NCBI RefSeq assembly: GCF_022698165.1
Contig: NZ_JALDAY010000019.1
Coordinates: 124,001 to 188,000, forward strand
DNA length: 64,000 nt
Reading direction: 5' to 3'
Source of the DNA: Streptomyces cylindrosporus
Lineage (GTDB): Bacteria; Actinomycetota; Actinomycetes; Streptomycetales; Streptomycetaceae
Shown: positions 1 to 7,248 of the stretch, piece by piece
Layout of the letters: every line of letters starts with the position of its first letter
Numbering within the stretch: position 1 is the first letter of the stretch
The notes under the pieces: model-generated
Told to the model about the DNA's origin: nothing
The model's input: only the letters and a program-made list of their open reading frames with translations
The model's database searches: none
Program-made: the position numbers and the translations under genes

Positions 1-1
1 G

Positions 2-580
2 CGGTTCATCGTGCACAAGGACGTGTACGACCGCTTCGCCGAGCGGTTCGTCGAGGGCATGAAGGCGCTGAAGGTCGGCGACCCGATGGAGGAGGACACG
101 GAGGTCGGGCCGCTCGCCAGCGAGCAGGGGCGGGACGACCTGGAGGAGCTGGTGGAGGACGCGAAGCGCGGCGGGGCGACCGTGCTGTGCGGCGGCCACC
201 GGCTGCGGCGGCCGGAGCTGCCGGGCTGGTACTACCCGCCGACGGTCCTCGCCGGGATCACCCGCGAGATGCGCATCCACCGCGAGGAGGCCTTCGGGCC
301 CGTGGCCACCCTCTACCGGGCCTCCGGGCTCGACGAGGCGGTGCTCATCGCCAACGACTCGCCGTTCGGACTGAGTTCGAACGTGTGGACGCGGGACGAG
401 GCGGAGGTGGACCGGTTCGTACGGGACCTGGAGGCCGGCGGGGTGTTCTTCAACGGCATGACCGCCTCGCATCCGGCGTTCCCGTTCGGCGGGGTCAAGC
501 GGTCCGGGTACGGGCGTGAGCTGTCCGGGCACGGAATCCGGGAGTTCTGCAACATCACGACGGTTTGGCACGGGGCGTGA
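2..580 (+). CDS. NAD(P)-dependent aldehyde dehydrogenase, C-terminal part (5' truncated by window edge)
   Basis: This is the last ~192 residues of an aldehyde dehydrogenase, which oxidises an aldehyde to the acid with NAD(P). The reading frame is open from base 2, so the real start lies outside the window. Visible family landmarks are EEAFGPV near residue 98, the IANDSPFGLSSNVW segment, and the C-terminal FPFGGVKRSGYGREL motif followed by the terminal strand ending in TTVW. The last motifs most resemble succinate-semialdehyde dehydrogenases (GabD-like), but the catalytic Cys/Glu region is missing here, so the substrate cannot be decided. Confidence 0.93.
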   Translation, partial: RFIVHKDVYDRFAERFVEGMKALKVGDPMEEDTEVGPLASEQGRDDLEELVEDAKRGGATVLCGGHRLRRPELPGWYYPPTVLAGITREMRIHREEAFGPVATLYRASGLDEAVLIANDSPFGLSSNVWTRDEAEVDRFVRDLEAGGVFFNGMTASHPAFPFGGVKRSGYGRELSGHGIREFCNITTVWHGA

Positions 581-605
581 GTGTTGCGCGGCTAACATCC
601 CGGTT

Positions 606-842
606 GTGAACCGCGAAGTGACTCTGCCTCTGATCGTCGACGACCGCGGGACCTTGCAGGTGGCTGCCGCCGATGTGAGCAAGCTTTTGCGGACCGTGGG
701 CGGGCGGTGGCTGCATCTTGTCGAGGCCGGGGAGGGCGGGCTCGACGAGGACACGGTGGCCGCGCTGACGATCGAGCTCGCGAAGCTCGCCGACCGTATC
801 GACGTGGCGTGCATCGCGCACAGCAGTGGGGGTGCGCCCTAG
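606..842 (+). CDS. small conserved actinomycete protein of unknown function
   Basis: A 78-residue soluble protein starting at GTG 606. The upstream in-frame ATG at 516 would run through the end of the aldehyde dehydrogenase, so it was rejected. A TAACAT hexamer at 593-598 sits 7 nt before the GTG, the spacing seen for leaderless Streptomyces transcripts; no ribosome binding site precedes it. The protein has an N-terminal beta-rich stretch (TLPLIVDDRGTLQV), a GGRWLHLVE segment and a C-terminal helix. The ALTIELAKLADRIDVACIA region is amphipathic. I do not recognise a function. Its stop overlaps by 4 bp the stop of the convergent TenA-like gene (shared CTAG). Confidence 0.7.
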   Translation: MNREVTLPLIVDDRGTLQVAAADVSKLLRTVGGRWLHLVEAGEGGLDEDTVAALTIELAKLADRIDVACIAHSSGGAP

Positions 843-1513
843 GGACGTCCGGTTCCCGTCAGGAAGATCGACTCCCAGAACAGGGCCTCGTAGCTCTGGA
901 GCAGTCGGCCGTACCCGTGTGCCGCTTCCTCGTCGAGAGTGCCCGTGTCCAGTCCCGCCTGTACCGCCGCCGTCGCCCGTTCGTCCAGTTCGGGGGCGGG
1001 CTGTGCGAAGAAGTCGAAGAACGCGCAGGACTCGTCCTTGAAGCCGTAGTCCGTGCGCAGGGCCCGGGCGATGGTCTCGCAGTAGCCGCCCCACGCCGAG
1101 AAGTTGGCCGTGATCGCCAGGACCGTGTCCGTCGGGGACGCGTTGAGGGCGAGCCAGGCGACGTACGCGGGGTAGGCCTGGCAGCCGGGGAGGGGTTCGT
1201 AGGCGTGGAAGCGGGCCTCGTCGACGCCGCACGCCGCCGCGAACGGCTCCAGCCGCTCCCCCGCCAGCGTCTCGCCCTCGGCGAGCATCGTGAAGAAGGC
1301 CGCAGCCTCCGGCTCCCCTGCCGCGCGTTGCGCCAGATGCAGGAACGCGGTGCGGTCCGCCGGGATCACCCGGCGCTGCTCCAGCGCCAGCGTGGCGAGG
1401 GTGTCGAGCGGTGCCTCGCCCCGGGCGATCAGCGGGACCAGGGGGTTGGCGTGGGGGTCCGGGGCCAGCTGTGAGGTGGTCGTTCGCAGCAGTTCCGTAG
1501 CCGTGCGCGCCAT
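839..1513 (-). CDS. TenA/THI-4/PqqC-like haem-oxygenase-fold protein
   Basis: A 224-residue protein starting at ATG 1513. It is predicted all-helical with the layout of the TenA/PqqC superfamily: an early LALEQRRVIPADRTAFLHLA helix, a central LPGCQAYPAYVAWLA segment, the FSAWGGYC motif and a C-terminal FWESIF helix. True TenA enzymes hydrolyse thiamine degradation products, but many actinomycete members are uncharacterised and have been annotated as transcriptional regulators. No thiamine gene is nearby. It is divergent from rppA with a 186-bp shared intergenic region, which suggests co-regulation rather than proves a pathway role. Substrate is unknown. Confidence 0.7.
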   Translation of the reverse strand: MARTATELLRTTTSQLAPDPHANPLVPLIARGEAPLDTLATLALEQRRVIPADRTAFLHLAQRAAGEPEAAAFFTMLAEGETLAGERLEPFAAACGVDEARFHAYEPLPGCQAYPAYVAWLALNASPTDTVLAITANFSAWGGYCETIARALRTDYGFKDESCAFFDFFAQPAPELDERATAAVQAGLDTGTLDEEAAHGYGRLLQSYEALFWESIFLTGTGRP

Positions 1514-1620
1514 CGCGTCCTCCGTCGGTTCGGATGCGGTGCTCCTGATCCGACCTTTACACGGGGGTCCCCGATACGGAGTAGTCCGGCGCGAGATCGT
1601 CGCCCCGTCGGGTGATCGTG

Positions 1621-1648
1621 GGTGAACCACCCCCAGAGGTGAACCACC
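1621..1648. promoter_or_regulatory. 11-bp direct repeat pair, possible operator of rppA
   Basis: The sequence GGTGAACCACC occurs twice without mismatch, at 1621-1631 and 1638-1648, start-to-start 17 bp. Each copy is itself a small inverted repeat (GGTG-AAC-CACC). The pair lies in the divergent region between the TenA-like gene and rppA, 50 bp before the rppA start. This is a plausible regulator site; no regulator gene in the window is obviously matched to it. Confidence 0.4.
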
Positions 1649-1699
1649 TTCTGACCGGGGGGCCGAAAGCCTTCCGGACGGCGAAAGCAGGCACGGTTC

Positions 1700-2764
1700 A
1701 TGGCGACTTTGTGCAGACCCTCGGTGTCCGTCCCAGAGCACGTGATCACGATGGAGGAGACGCTGGAGCTGGCGCGCTCCCGCCACGCCGACCATCCCCA
1801 ACTGCCCCTCGCTCTCCGGCTGATCGAGAACACCGGTGTGCGCACCCGGCACATCGTGCAGCCGATCGAGGAGACCCTGAAGCACCCCGGCTTCGAAGAG
1901 CGCAACAAGGTCTACGTGGCCGAGGCGAAGGCCCGGGTGCCCGCGGTGATCCAGCGGGCGCTGGACGACGCCGAGCTGCTCACCAGGGACATCGACGTGA
2001 TCGTCTACGTGTCGTGCACGGGCTTCATGATGCCCTCGCTCACGGCCTGGCTGATCAACGAGATGGACTTCGACTCCACCACCCGGCAGATCCCCATCGC
2101 CCAGCTGGGCTGCGCGGCCGGCGGCGCGGCCATCAACCGGGCGCACGACTTCTGTTCGGCCTACCCCGAGGCCAACGCCCTCATCGTGGCCTGCGAGTTC
2201 TGCTCGCTGTGCTACCAGCCCACCGACCTCGGCGTCGGCTCCCTGCTGTGCAACGGCCTGTTCGGCGACGGCATCGCGGCCGCCGTGGTGCGCGGGCGCG
2301 GCGGCGAGGGCATCGAGCTGGAGCGCAACGGCTCGTACCTGATCCCCAAGACGGAAGACTGGATCATGTACGACGTCCGGGCCACCGGATTCCACTTCCT
2401 GCTGGACAAGCGGGTGCCGGCCACCATGGAGCCCCTCGCCCCGGCGCTGCAGGACCTCGCGGGACTGCACGGCTGGGACGCGGCCGACCTGGACTTCTAC
2501 ATAGTCCACGCGGGCGGGCCCCGAATACTCGACGACCTCAGCAAGTTCCTGCAGGTCGACCCGCACGCCTTCCGGTTCAGCCGGGCCACGCTCACCGAGT
2601 ACGGCAACATCGCCAGCGCCGTCGTCCTGGACGCGCTGCGCCGGCTGTTCGACGAGGGCGGCGCCCAGCACCGGGCGCGCGGGCTGCTCGCCGGGTTCGG
2701 TCCCGGCATCACGGCGGAGATGTCCCTGGGCCGCTGGCGCCGGGACGACGTAGAGGCGGCATGA
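1700..2764 (+). CDS. rppA: 1,3,6,8-tetrahydroxynaphthalene synthase (type III polyketide synthase)
   Basis: A 354-residue chalcone-synthase-like ketosynthase that condenses five malonyl-CoA into tetrahydroxynaphthalene (THN), the precursor of flaviolin and polymeric melanin-like pigments. The catalytic triad can be counted directly: Cys138 in IAQLGCAAGG, His270 in FYIVHAGGP and Asn303 in YGNIAS. Cys106 (YVSCTGF) and Cys184 (SLLCNG), which occur at the same numbers in the studied Streptomyces THN synthase, are also present. The length matches the family. The gene is followed after 7 bp by the P450 gene and then a cupin gene, the known pigment operon order. The start at ATG 1700 has only a weak ribosome binding site. 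Confidence 0.96.
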   Translation: MATLCRPSVSVPEHVITMEETLELARSRHADHPQLPLALRLIENTGVRTRHIVQPIEETLKHPGFEERNKVYVAEAKARVPAVIQRALDDAELLTRDIDVIVYVSCTGFMMPSLTAWLINEMDFDSTTRQIPIAQLGCAAGGAAINRAHDFCSAYPEANALIVACEFCSLCYQPTDLGVGSLLCNGLFGDGIAAAVVRGRGGEGIELERNGSYLIPKTEDWIMYDVRATGFHFLLDKRVPATMEPLAPALQDLAGLHGWDAADLDFYIVHAGGPRILDDLSKFLQVDPHAFRFSRATLTEYGNIASAVVLDALRRLFDEGGAQHRARGLLAGFGPGITAEMSLGRWRRDDVEAA

Positions 2765-2771
2765 GTACGGC

Positions 2772-3986
2772 ATGAGCGAAGAGACCCTGACCGAGACCCT
2801 TCCCCCGGTCCGGCACTGGCCGGCCCTCGACCTCACCGGCGTCGACTTCGACCCGGTGCTGACCGAGCTGATGCGCGAGGGTCCCGTGACCCGCATCCGG
2901 CTGCCCAACGGCGAGGGCTGGGCCTGGCTGGTCACCCGCTACGAGGACGTGCGGACGGTGACCAACGACCCCCGCTTCAGCCGCGAGGCGGTCATGGACC
3001 AGCCGGTCACCCGGCTCGCCCCGCACTTCATCCCGCAGCGCGGCGCGGTCGGCTTCCTCGACCCGCCGGACCACACCCGGCTGCGCCGCTCGGTCGCCGC
3101 CGCCTTCACGGCCAGGGGCGTGGAGCGGGTGCGTGAGCGGTCGCGCCGGATGCTGGACGAACTCGTCGACGAGATGCTCCAGGAGGGCCCGCCGGCCGAC
3201 CTGAGCGCGGCTGTCCTGAGCCCGTTCCCCATCGCCGTGATCTGCGAGCTGATGGGCGTCCCGGCGGCCGACCGGCACGGCATGCACACCTGGACCCAGC
3301 TGATCCTGTCCTCCTCGCACGGCGCCAGGGTCAGCGAGAAGGCCAAGAACGAGATGGGCGCGTACTTCTCCGACCTGATCGCCCTGCGCGAGGGCAGCTC
3401 CGGCGAGGACGTGACGTCCCTGCTCGGCGCCGCCGTGGGCCGCGGGGAGATCACGCTGGAGGAGGCGGTCGGGCTCGCCGTGCTCCTCCAGATCGGCGGC
3501 GAGGCGGTCACCAACAACAGCGGGCAGATGTTCTACCTGCTGCTGACCCGCCCCGACCTGGCCGAACGCCTGCGCGCTGAGCCGGAGATCCGGCCCCGCG
3601 CCATCGACGAGCTCCTGCGCTACATCCCGCACCGCAACGCGGTCGGCCTCTCGCGGATCGCGACGGAGGACGTGGAGATCAGCGGCGTGCTGATCCGCAG
3701 GAACGATCCGGTGTACGTCTCCTACCTGGCCGCCAACCGCGACCCGGAGGTCTTCCCGGACCCGGAGACCATCGACGTCACCCGCTCCCCCAACCCGCAC
3801 GTCTCCTTCGGCTTCGGCCCGCACTACTGCCCGGGCGGCATGCTGGCGAGACTGGAGTCCGAGCTCCTGGTGGACGCGCTGCTGGACGGCGTACCGACCC
3901 TGAGACTCGCGGTCCCACCGGACCAGGTCCCCTTCAAGAAGGGCGCGTTGATCCGCGGCCCCGAAGCCCTGCCGGTCGCATGGTGA
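2772..3986 (+). CDS. cytochrome P450 of the CYP158A family (flaviolin-coupling)
   Basis: A 404-residue P450, the size of CYP158A2. Haem ligand is Cys353 in the FGFGPHYCPGG motif; the ExxR pair is E280/R283. In the I-helix the sequence is GGEAVTNNS, so the usual oxygen-activating acid/Thr pair is altered, with Ala at 245 where most P450s have Thr. This replacement is a known feature of CYP158A2, which oxidatively couples flaviolin into dimers and trimers. The neighbours rppA (7 bp upstream) and the cupin gene (overlapping downstream) supply THN and flaviolin. A ferredoxin and reductase are not encoded locally. Confidence 0.93.
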   Translation: MSEETLTETLPPVRHWPALDLTGVDFDPVLTELMREGPVTRIRLPNGEGWAWLVTRYEDVRTVTNDPRFSREAVMDQPVTRLAPHFIPQRGAVGFLDPPDHTRLRRSVAAAFTARGVERVRERSRRMLDELVDEMLQEGPPADLSAAVLSPFPIAVICELMGVPAADRHGMHTWTQLILSSSHGARVSEKAKNEMGAYFSDLIALREGSSGEDVTSLLGAAVGRGEITLEEAVGLAVLLQIGGEAVTNNSGQMFYLLLTRPDLAERLRAEPEIRPRAIDELLRYIPHRNAVGLSRIATEDVEISGVLIRRNDPVYVSYLAANRDPEVFPDPETIDVTRSPNPHVSFGFGPHYCPGGMLARLESELLVDALLDGVPTLRLAVPPDQVPFKKGALIRGPEALPVAW

Positions 3987-4498
3987 GCGACGGGCTGCTG
4001 GTCCCGCCGGGTCACGGCCGGGTCGTGCAGACCCCCGCCCAGCGGGTGACCTTCAAGGTGACCGGCACCCACTCCCGCATGGCCTCCACCTTCGAGGTGG
4101 AGGTCCCGCCGGGCTTCGACGTGGGCGCCCATGTCCACACCCGCAGCGAGGAGCTGTTCTACGTCCTGGAAGGCGAGCTGGACGTCCTGGCCTTCGAGCC
4201 GAGGGTGCGGACGCCGGACAACTGGCAGCGCTGGGAGTCGAGTTCGGGCAACAGGGTGGTACGGGCGACACCGGGCACGGTGATCGTCGTACCGCCGGGC
4301 TGCCCGCACGCGTTCGCGAACCCGACGGACACCCCGGCGAGGATGTTCTTCCAGGCGTCCCCGCCCCCGGACCACGAGCGCTACTTCGAGGAGCTGCTCG
4401 CGATCCTGGGGAACGGGGGCCCACCGGACCACGCGGCGATCGAGGAGCTGCGGGCGAGATACGACATCGAGCAATTGACGCCGCTCAAGCACAGTTGA
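3980..4498 (+). CDS. momA: cupin quinone-forming monooxygenase (THN to flaviolin)
   Basis: A 172-residue single-domain cupin. Motif 1 is present as GAHVHTRSEELFYVLEGEL (two His and a Glu as metal ligands, with the closing Gly), and motif 2 as PPGCPHAFAN with the third His. A cupin in this exact operon position in other Streptomyces (MomA) oxidises tetrahydroxynaphthalene to flaviolin; that assignment here rests on family and context. ATG 3980 overlaps the P450 stop; the GTG at 3983 is an alternative start. Translational coupling with the P450 is likely. Confidence 0.85.
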   Translation: MVSDGLLVPPGHGRVVQTPAQRVTFKVTGTHSRMASTFEVEVPPGFDVGAHVHTRSEELFYVLEGELDVLAFEPRVRTPDNWQRWESSSGNRVVRATPGTVIVVPPGCPHAFANPTDTPARMFFQASPPPDHERYFEELLAILGNGGPPDHAAIEELRARYDIEQLTPLKHS

Positions 4499-4502
4499 CC
4501 TC

Positions 4503-4545
4503 AGGGGCGCGGGGAACTGCGCGACCAGCCCCCACGCACCCGCAG
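4503..4545. repeat. dispersed Streptomyces intergenic repeat / imperfect hairpin
   Basis: The 55-bp gap between the convergent momA and acyl-CoA dehydrogenase genes is almost filled by a sequence beginning AGGGGCGCGGGGAACTGCGC and ending in CCCGCAG. I recognise this string as recurring at gene 3' ends in many Streptomyces genomes. GGGGC near 4504 can pair with GCCCC near 4528, with GCG/CGC inside, giving an imperfect hairpin that could serve as a bidirectional terminator. It occurs once in this window. Confidence 0.6.
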
Positions 4546-4553
4546 CCGCCGAA

Positions 4554-5780
4554 CTACCGAATCGGCATCCCCGAAAGCGTCCGAGCGATCACCAGGCGCT
4601 GGATCTCGCTCGTCCCCTCGAAGATCGTGTAGATGGCCGCGTCACGGTGCATCCGCTCCACCGGGTACTCCCGGGTGTAGCCGTTGCCGCCCAGTATCTG
4701 GACCGCCTGCGCCGTGACCTTCTTCGCCGTCTCGCTCGCGAACAGCTTGGACATGGAGCCCTCGGCGGCGGTGAACTGCTTGCCGTTGATCGCCATCCAG
4801 GAGGCGCGCCACACCAGCAGCCGGGCCGCGTCGATGGACGTACGCATGTCCGCGAGCTGGAAGGCCACGCCCTGGTTGTCGATGATCGGGCGGCCGAACT
4901 GCGAGCGGGTCTTGGCGTAGTCGAGGGCGACCTCGTACGCGGCCCGCGCGGTGCCCACCGCCATCGCGCCGACGGCCGGGCGGGACGCCTCGAACGTGGC
5001 CATCGCGGCGTTCTTGACGCGCTCGCCGCCCTGCTTGGCCCGCTCGCGGGCGCGCGCGAGCCGCTCGTCCAGCTTCTCCTTGCCGCCGAGCAGGCAGGAG
5101 CCGGGGATCCGGACGTCCTCCAGGACCACCTCGGCGGTGTGCGAGGCGCGGATGCCGTGCTTCTTGAACTTCTGCCCCTGCGACAGACCCGGCGTGTTCG
5201 GCGGGACGATGAAGGACGCGTGGCCCTTGGAGCCGAGCTCCGGGTCGACCACGGCCACGACCACGTGGACGTTGGCGATGCCGCCGTTGGTCGCCCAGGT
5301 CTTGGTGCCGTTGAGCACCCACTCGTCCTTGGCCTCGTCGTACACGGCCTTCGTGCGCATGGAGGCCACGTCGGAGCCGGCGTCGGGCTCGGAGGAGCAG
5401 AACGCGGCGACCTTCACGTCGTTCGCGTCGCCGTACATCTGCGGGATCCAGGTGCCGATCTGTTCCTCGGTTCCGTTGGCGAGAACGCCCACGGCGGCCA
5501 GACCCGTGCCTACGATCGACAGGGCGATGCCCGCGTCGCCCCAGAACAGCTCCTCCATGGCCATCGGGATGCCGAGCCCGGTGGGGTCGAAGTACTGCTG
5601 GGCGTAGAAGTCGAGGGAGTAGATGCCTACCTTCGCGGCCTCCTGGATGACCGGCCAGGGAGTCTCCTCACGCTCGTCCCATTCGGCGGCCGCGGGGCGG
5701 ATGACGTCGGCGGCGAAGCCGTGCAACCAGTCGCGGACCTCCTTCTGTTCGTCGTTGAGCTCCATGGTGAACTCGGCCAT
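4554..5780 (-). CDS. acyl-CoA dehydrogenase
   Basis: A 408-residue flavoprotein oxidising an acyl-CoA at the alpha-beta bond and passing electrons to ETF. The start ATG 5780 is preceded by a strong TGGAGGGG site; longer in-frame starts were rejected. Landmarks include AAFCSSEPDAGSDVAS, the WVLNGTKTWATNGG signature, RSQFGRPI and the C-terminal QILGGNGYTREYPVERMHRDA region with IFEGTSEIQ, which contains the conserved Glu that is the catalytic base in most members. A palindromic operator lies just upstream and a TetR gene is divergent, implying repression relieved by an acyl-CoA-like ligand. The exact substrate chain type is not visible. Confidence 0.93.
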   Translation of the reverse strand: MAEFTMELNDEQKEVRDWLHGFAADVIRPAAAEWDEREETPWPVIQEAAKVGIYSLDFYAQQYFDPTGLGIPMAMEELFWGDAGIALSIVGTGLAAVGVLANGTEEQIGTWIPQMYGDANDVKVAAFCSSEPDAGSDVASMRTKAVYDEAKDEWVLNGTKTWATNGGIANVHVVVAVVDPELGSKGHASFIVPPNTPGLSQGQKFKKHGIRASHTAEVVLEDVRIPGSCLLGGKEKLDERLARARERAKQGGERVKNAAMATFEASRPAVGAMAVGTARAAYEVALDYAKTRSQFGRPIIDNQGVAFQLADMRTSIDAARLLVWRASWMAINGKQFTAAEGSMSKLFASETAKKVTAQAVQILGGNGYTREYPVERMHRDAAIYTIFEGTSEIQRLVIARTLSGMPIR

Positions 5781-5808
5781 GTCCCCTCCAGCGGCGGCGC
5801 ACTTGCAT

Positions 5809-5846
5809 GTTACTAGCGGTAACCTCAGTCTGTTACTGACCGGTAG
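5809..5846. promoter_or_regulatory. inverted-repeat operator between acyl-CoA dehydrogenase and TetR genes
   Basis: GTTAC-TAGCG-GTAAC at 5809-5823 is a perfect 5-bp-arm palindrome. A second, imperfect copy, GTTACTGACCGGTAG, starts at 5832. The sites sit 29-66 bp upstream of the dehydrogenase start and about 105 bp upstream of the TetR start. They are probably where the divergent TetR protein binds, controlling the dehydrogenase and possibly itself. Confidence 0.6.
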
Positions 5847-5951
5847 GAAAGTCAACTCCCGATGACGCCTCGGCAGCCAGTTCGATGGTGAGGGCATGTT
5901 GAGTGTTAGTTTGCGCAGGCGTCACCGAATTAGCACGGGTGGGGAGAGCTC

Positions 5952-6596
5952 ATGGACACCACACAGCGGACCGAACAGCAACGGTCCGCCGACCGACGTC
6001 GGCGCGAGTTGCTGGAGGCCGCGGACAGAGTGGTGCTGCGCGACGGCCCGCAGGCCTCGATGAACGCGATCGCGGCGGAGGCCGGCATCACCAAGCCGAT
6101 CCTGTACCGGCACTTCGGGGACAAGAGCGGACTCTACGCCGCCCTGGCCAAGCGGCACACCGACGCGCTGCTGAACTCGCTGCGGGCGGCCCTCGACGCG
6201 CCCGCGGACCGGCGGGAGCGGGTCGAGGCGACGCTGGACACCTACCTCGCGGCGATCGAGGCCCGGCCCCAGGTGTACCGCTTCCTGATGCACCCGGCGG
6301 ACGGCGGACCCTCCGCCGACCAGGGCTTCGACGTCGGCAAGCACTCGGCTCCCCTGCTGCGCAGGATGGGCGAGGAACTCGCCCAGGTCATCGAGGACCG
6401 CCTGGACCTCGGCCCGGAGAGCCAGCAGCTGGCCCGCGTCTGGGGCCACGGCATCGTCGGCATGATGCACGCGGCGGGCGACTGGTGGCTCGGCGAACGC
6501 CCCTGCTCCCGGGCGGAGTTGGTGCGCAGCCTGGCCGACCTGCTGTGGGGGCGGCTGGCGGCGGCGGGCGACAAGATCGGCGGCCCCGGGTTCTAA
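5952..6596 (+). CDS. TetR-family transcriptional regulator
   Basis: A 214-residue repressor. The N-terminal helix-turn-helix covers about residues 14-60, with the family pattern ILYRHFGDKSGLYAAL following AAEAGITKP. The remaining ~150 residues form the helical ligand-binding domain. It is divergent from the acyl-CoA dehydrogenase and the space between them holds palindromes of the right type, so local control of fatty or branched acyl-CoA oxidation is the likely role. A GGGGAG site precedes ATG 5952. The stop overlaps the convergent def stop by 4 bp. Confidence 0.9.
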   Translation: MDTTQRTEQQRSADRRRRELLEAADRVVLRDGPQASMNAIAAEAGITKPILYRHFGDKSGLYAALAKRHTDALLNSLRAALDAPADRRERVEATLDTYLAAIEARPQVYRFLMHPADGGPSADQGFDVGKHSAPLLRRMGEELAQVIEDRLDLGPESQQLARVWGHGIVGMMHAAGDWWLGERPCSRAELVRSLADLLWGRLAAAGDKIGGPGF

Positions 6597-7135
6597 CCCC
6601 GGTGCCAGGAGGATCGCGCCACCTGTCTCATCAGGCGTCGGTGGCGCAGTCCTTTCAGGTGGTCGGCGTAGACCCTGCCCTCCAGGTGGTCGCACTCGTG
6701 CTGCAAACACCTCGCAAAGAAACCCGTCCCGTGCACCGTCACCGGCTCCCCGGCCGCCGTGAAGCCCTCGACCACCGCATGGTCGTAACGCTCCGTCCCC
6801 GCCTCCAGACCCGGCAGGGACAGACAGCCCTCCGGGCCCCGGAGAACCACTCCGTCGGCCTCCACGAGTCGCGGGTTCACCATGTGACCCAGGTGGCGGA
6901 CGTCCTCGTCGTCGGGGCAGTCGTAGACGAACACCCGCAGCGACTCGCCGATCTGGTTCGCCGCCAGCCCCACGCCCTGCGCCGCGTACATGGTCGCGAA
7001 CAAGTCCTCCACGAGCGACACCAGTTCGGGTCCGAAGTCGGCGACCTCCGCGCAGGGCGCGTGCAGTGCCGGGTCGCCGAGCAGGGTGAGGGGCCGGACG
7101 CGCCCGCGGGTGCCCGGAATGGAGCCGTTTCGCAT
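6593..7135 (-). CDS. def: peptide deformylase
   Basis: A 180-residue Fe/Zn hydrolase that removes the formyl group from nascent proteins. All three family motifs are present: GVGLAANQIG at 54-63, EGCLS at 102-106 with Cys104 as metal ligand, and HECDH at 146-150 supplying the two His ligands and catalytic Glu147. The start was set at ATG 7135 (MRNGSIPG), because longer in-frame starts extend a non-conserved region. Streptomyces usually carry several deformylases; this may be an accessory copy, since no fmt gene is beside it. Confidence 0.94.
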   Translation of the reverse strand: MRNGSIPGTRGRVRPLTLLGDPALHAPCAEVADFGPELVSLVEDLFATMYAAQGVGLAANQIGESLRVFVYDCPDDEDVRHLGHMVNPRLVEADGVVLRGPEGCLSLPGLEAGTERYDHAVVEGFTAAGEPVTVHGTGFFARCLQHECDHLEGRVYADHLKGLRHRRLMRQVARSSWHRG

Positions 7136-7248
7136 GGCCGCAAGGGTACGGCGGTTCGGGAGCGTGAACAGATCTCGATAGGCTGAGGTCCACACCACGT
7201 TGCCGTCAGGCAGAGGCGCGGCGCGTACGCAAGGAGGATCGAGAACTG

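Noticed and set aside
839..2935. Long minus-strand open frame covering rppA antisense
   Set aside because: Only its last part (839-1513) is the TenA-like gene; the rest is a shadow of rppA and the P450 with composition typical of GC-rich antisense frames.
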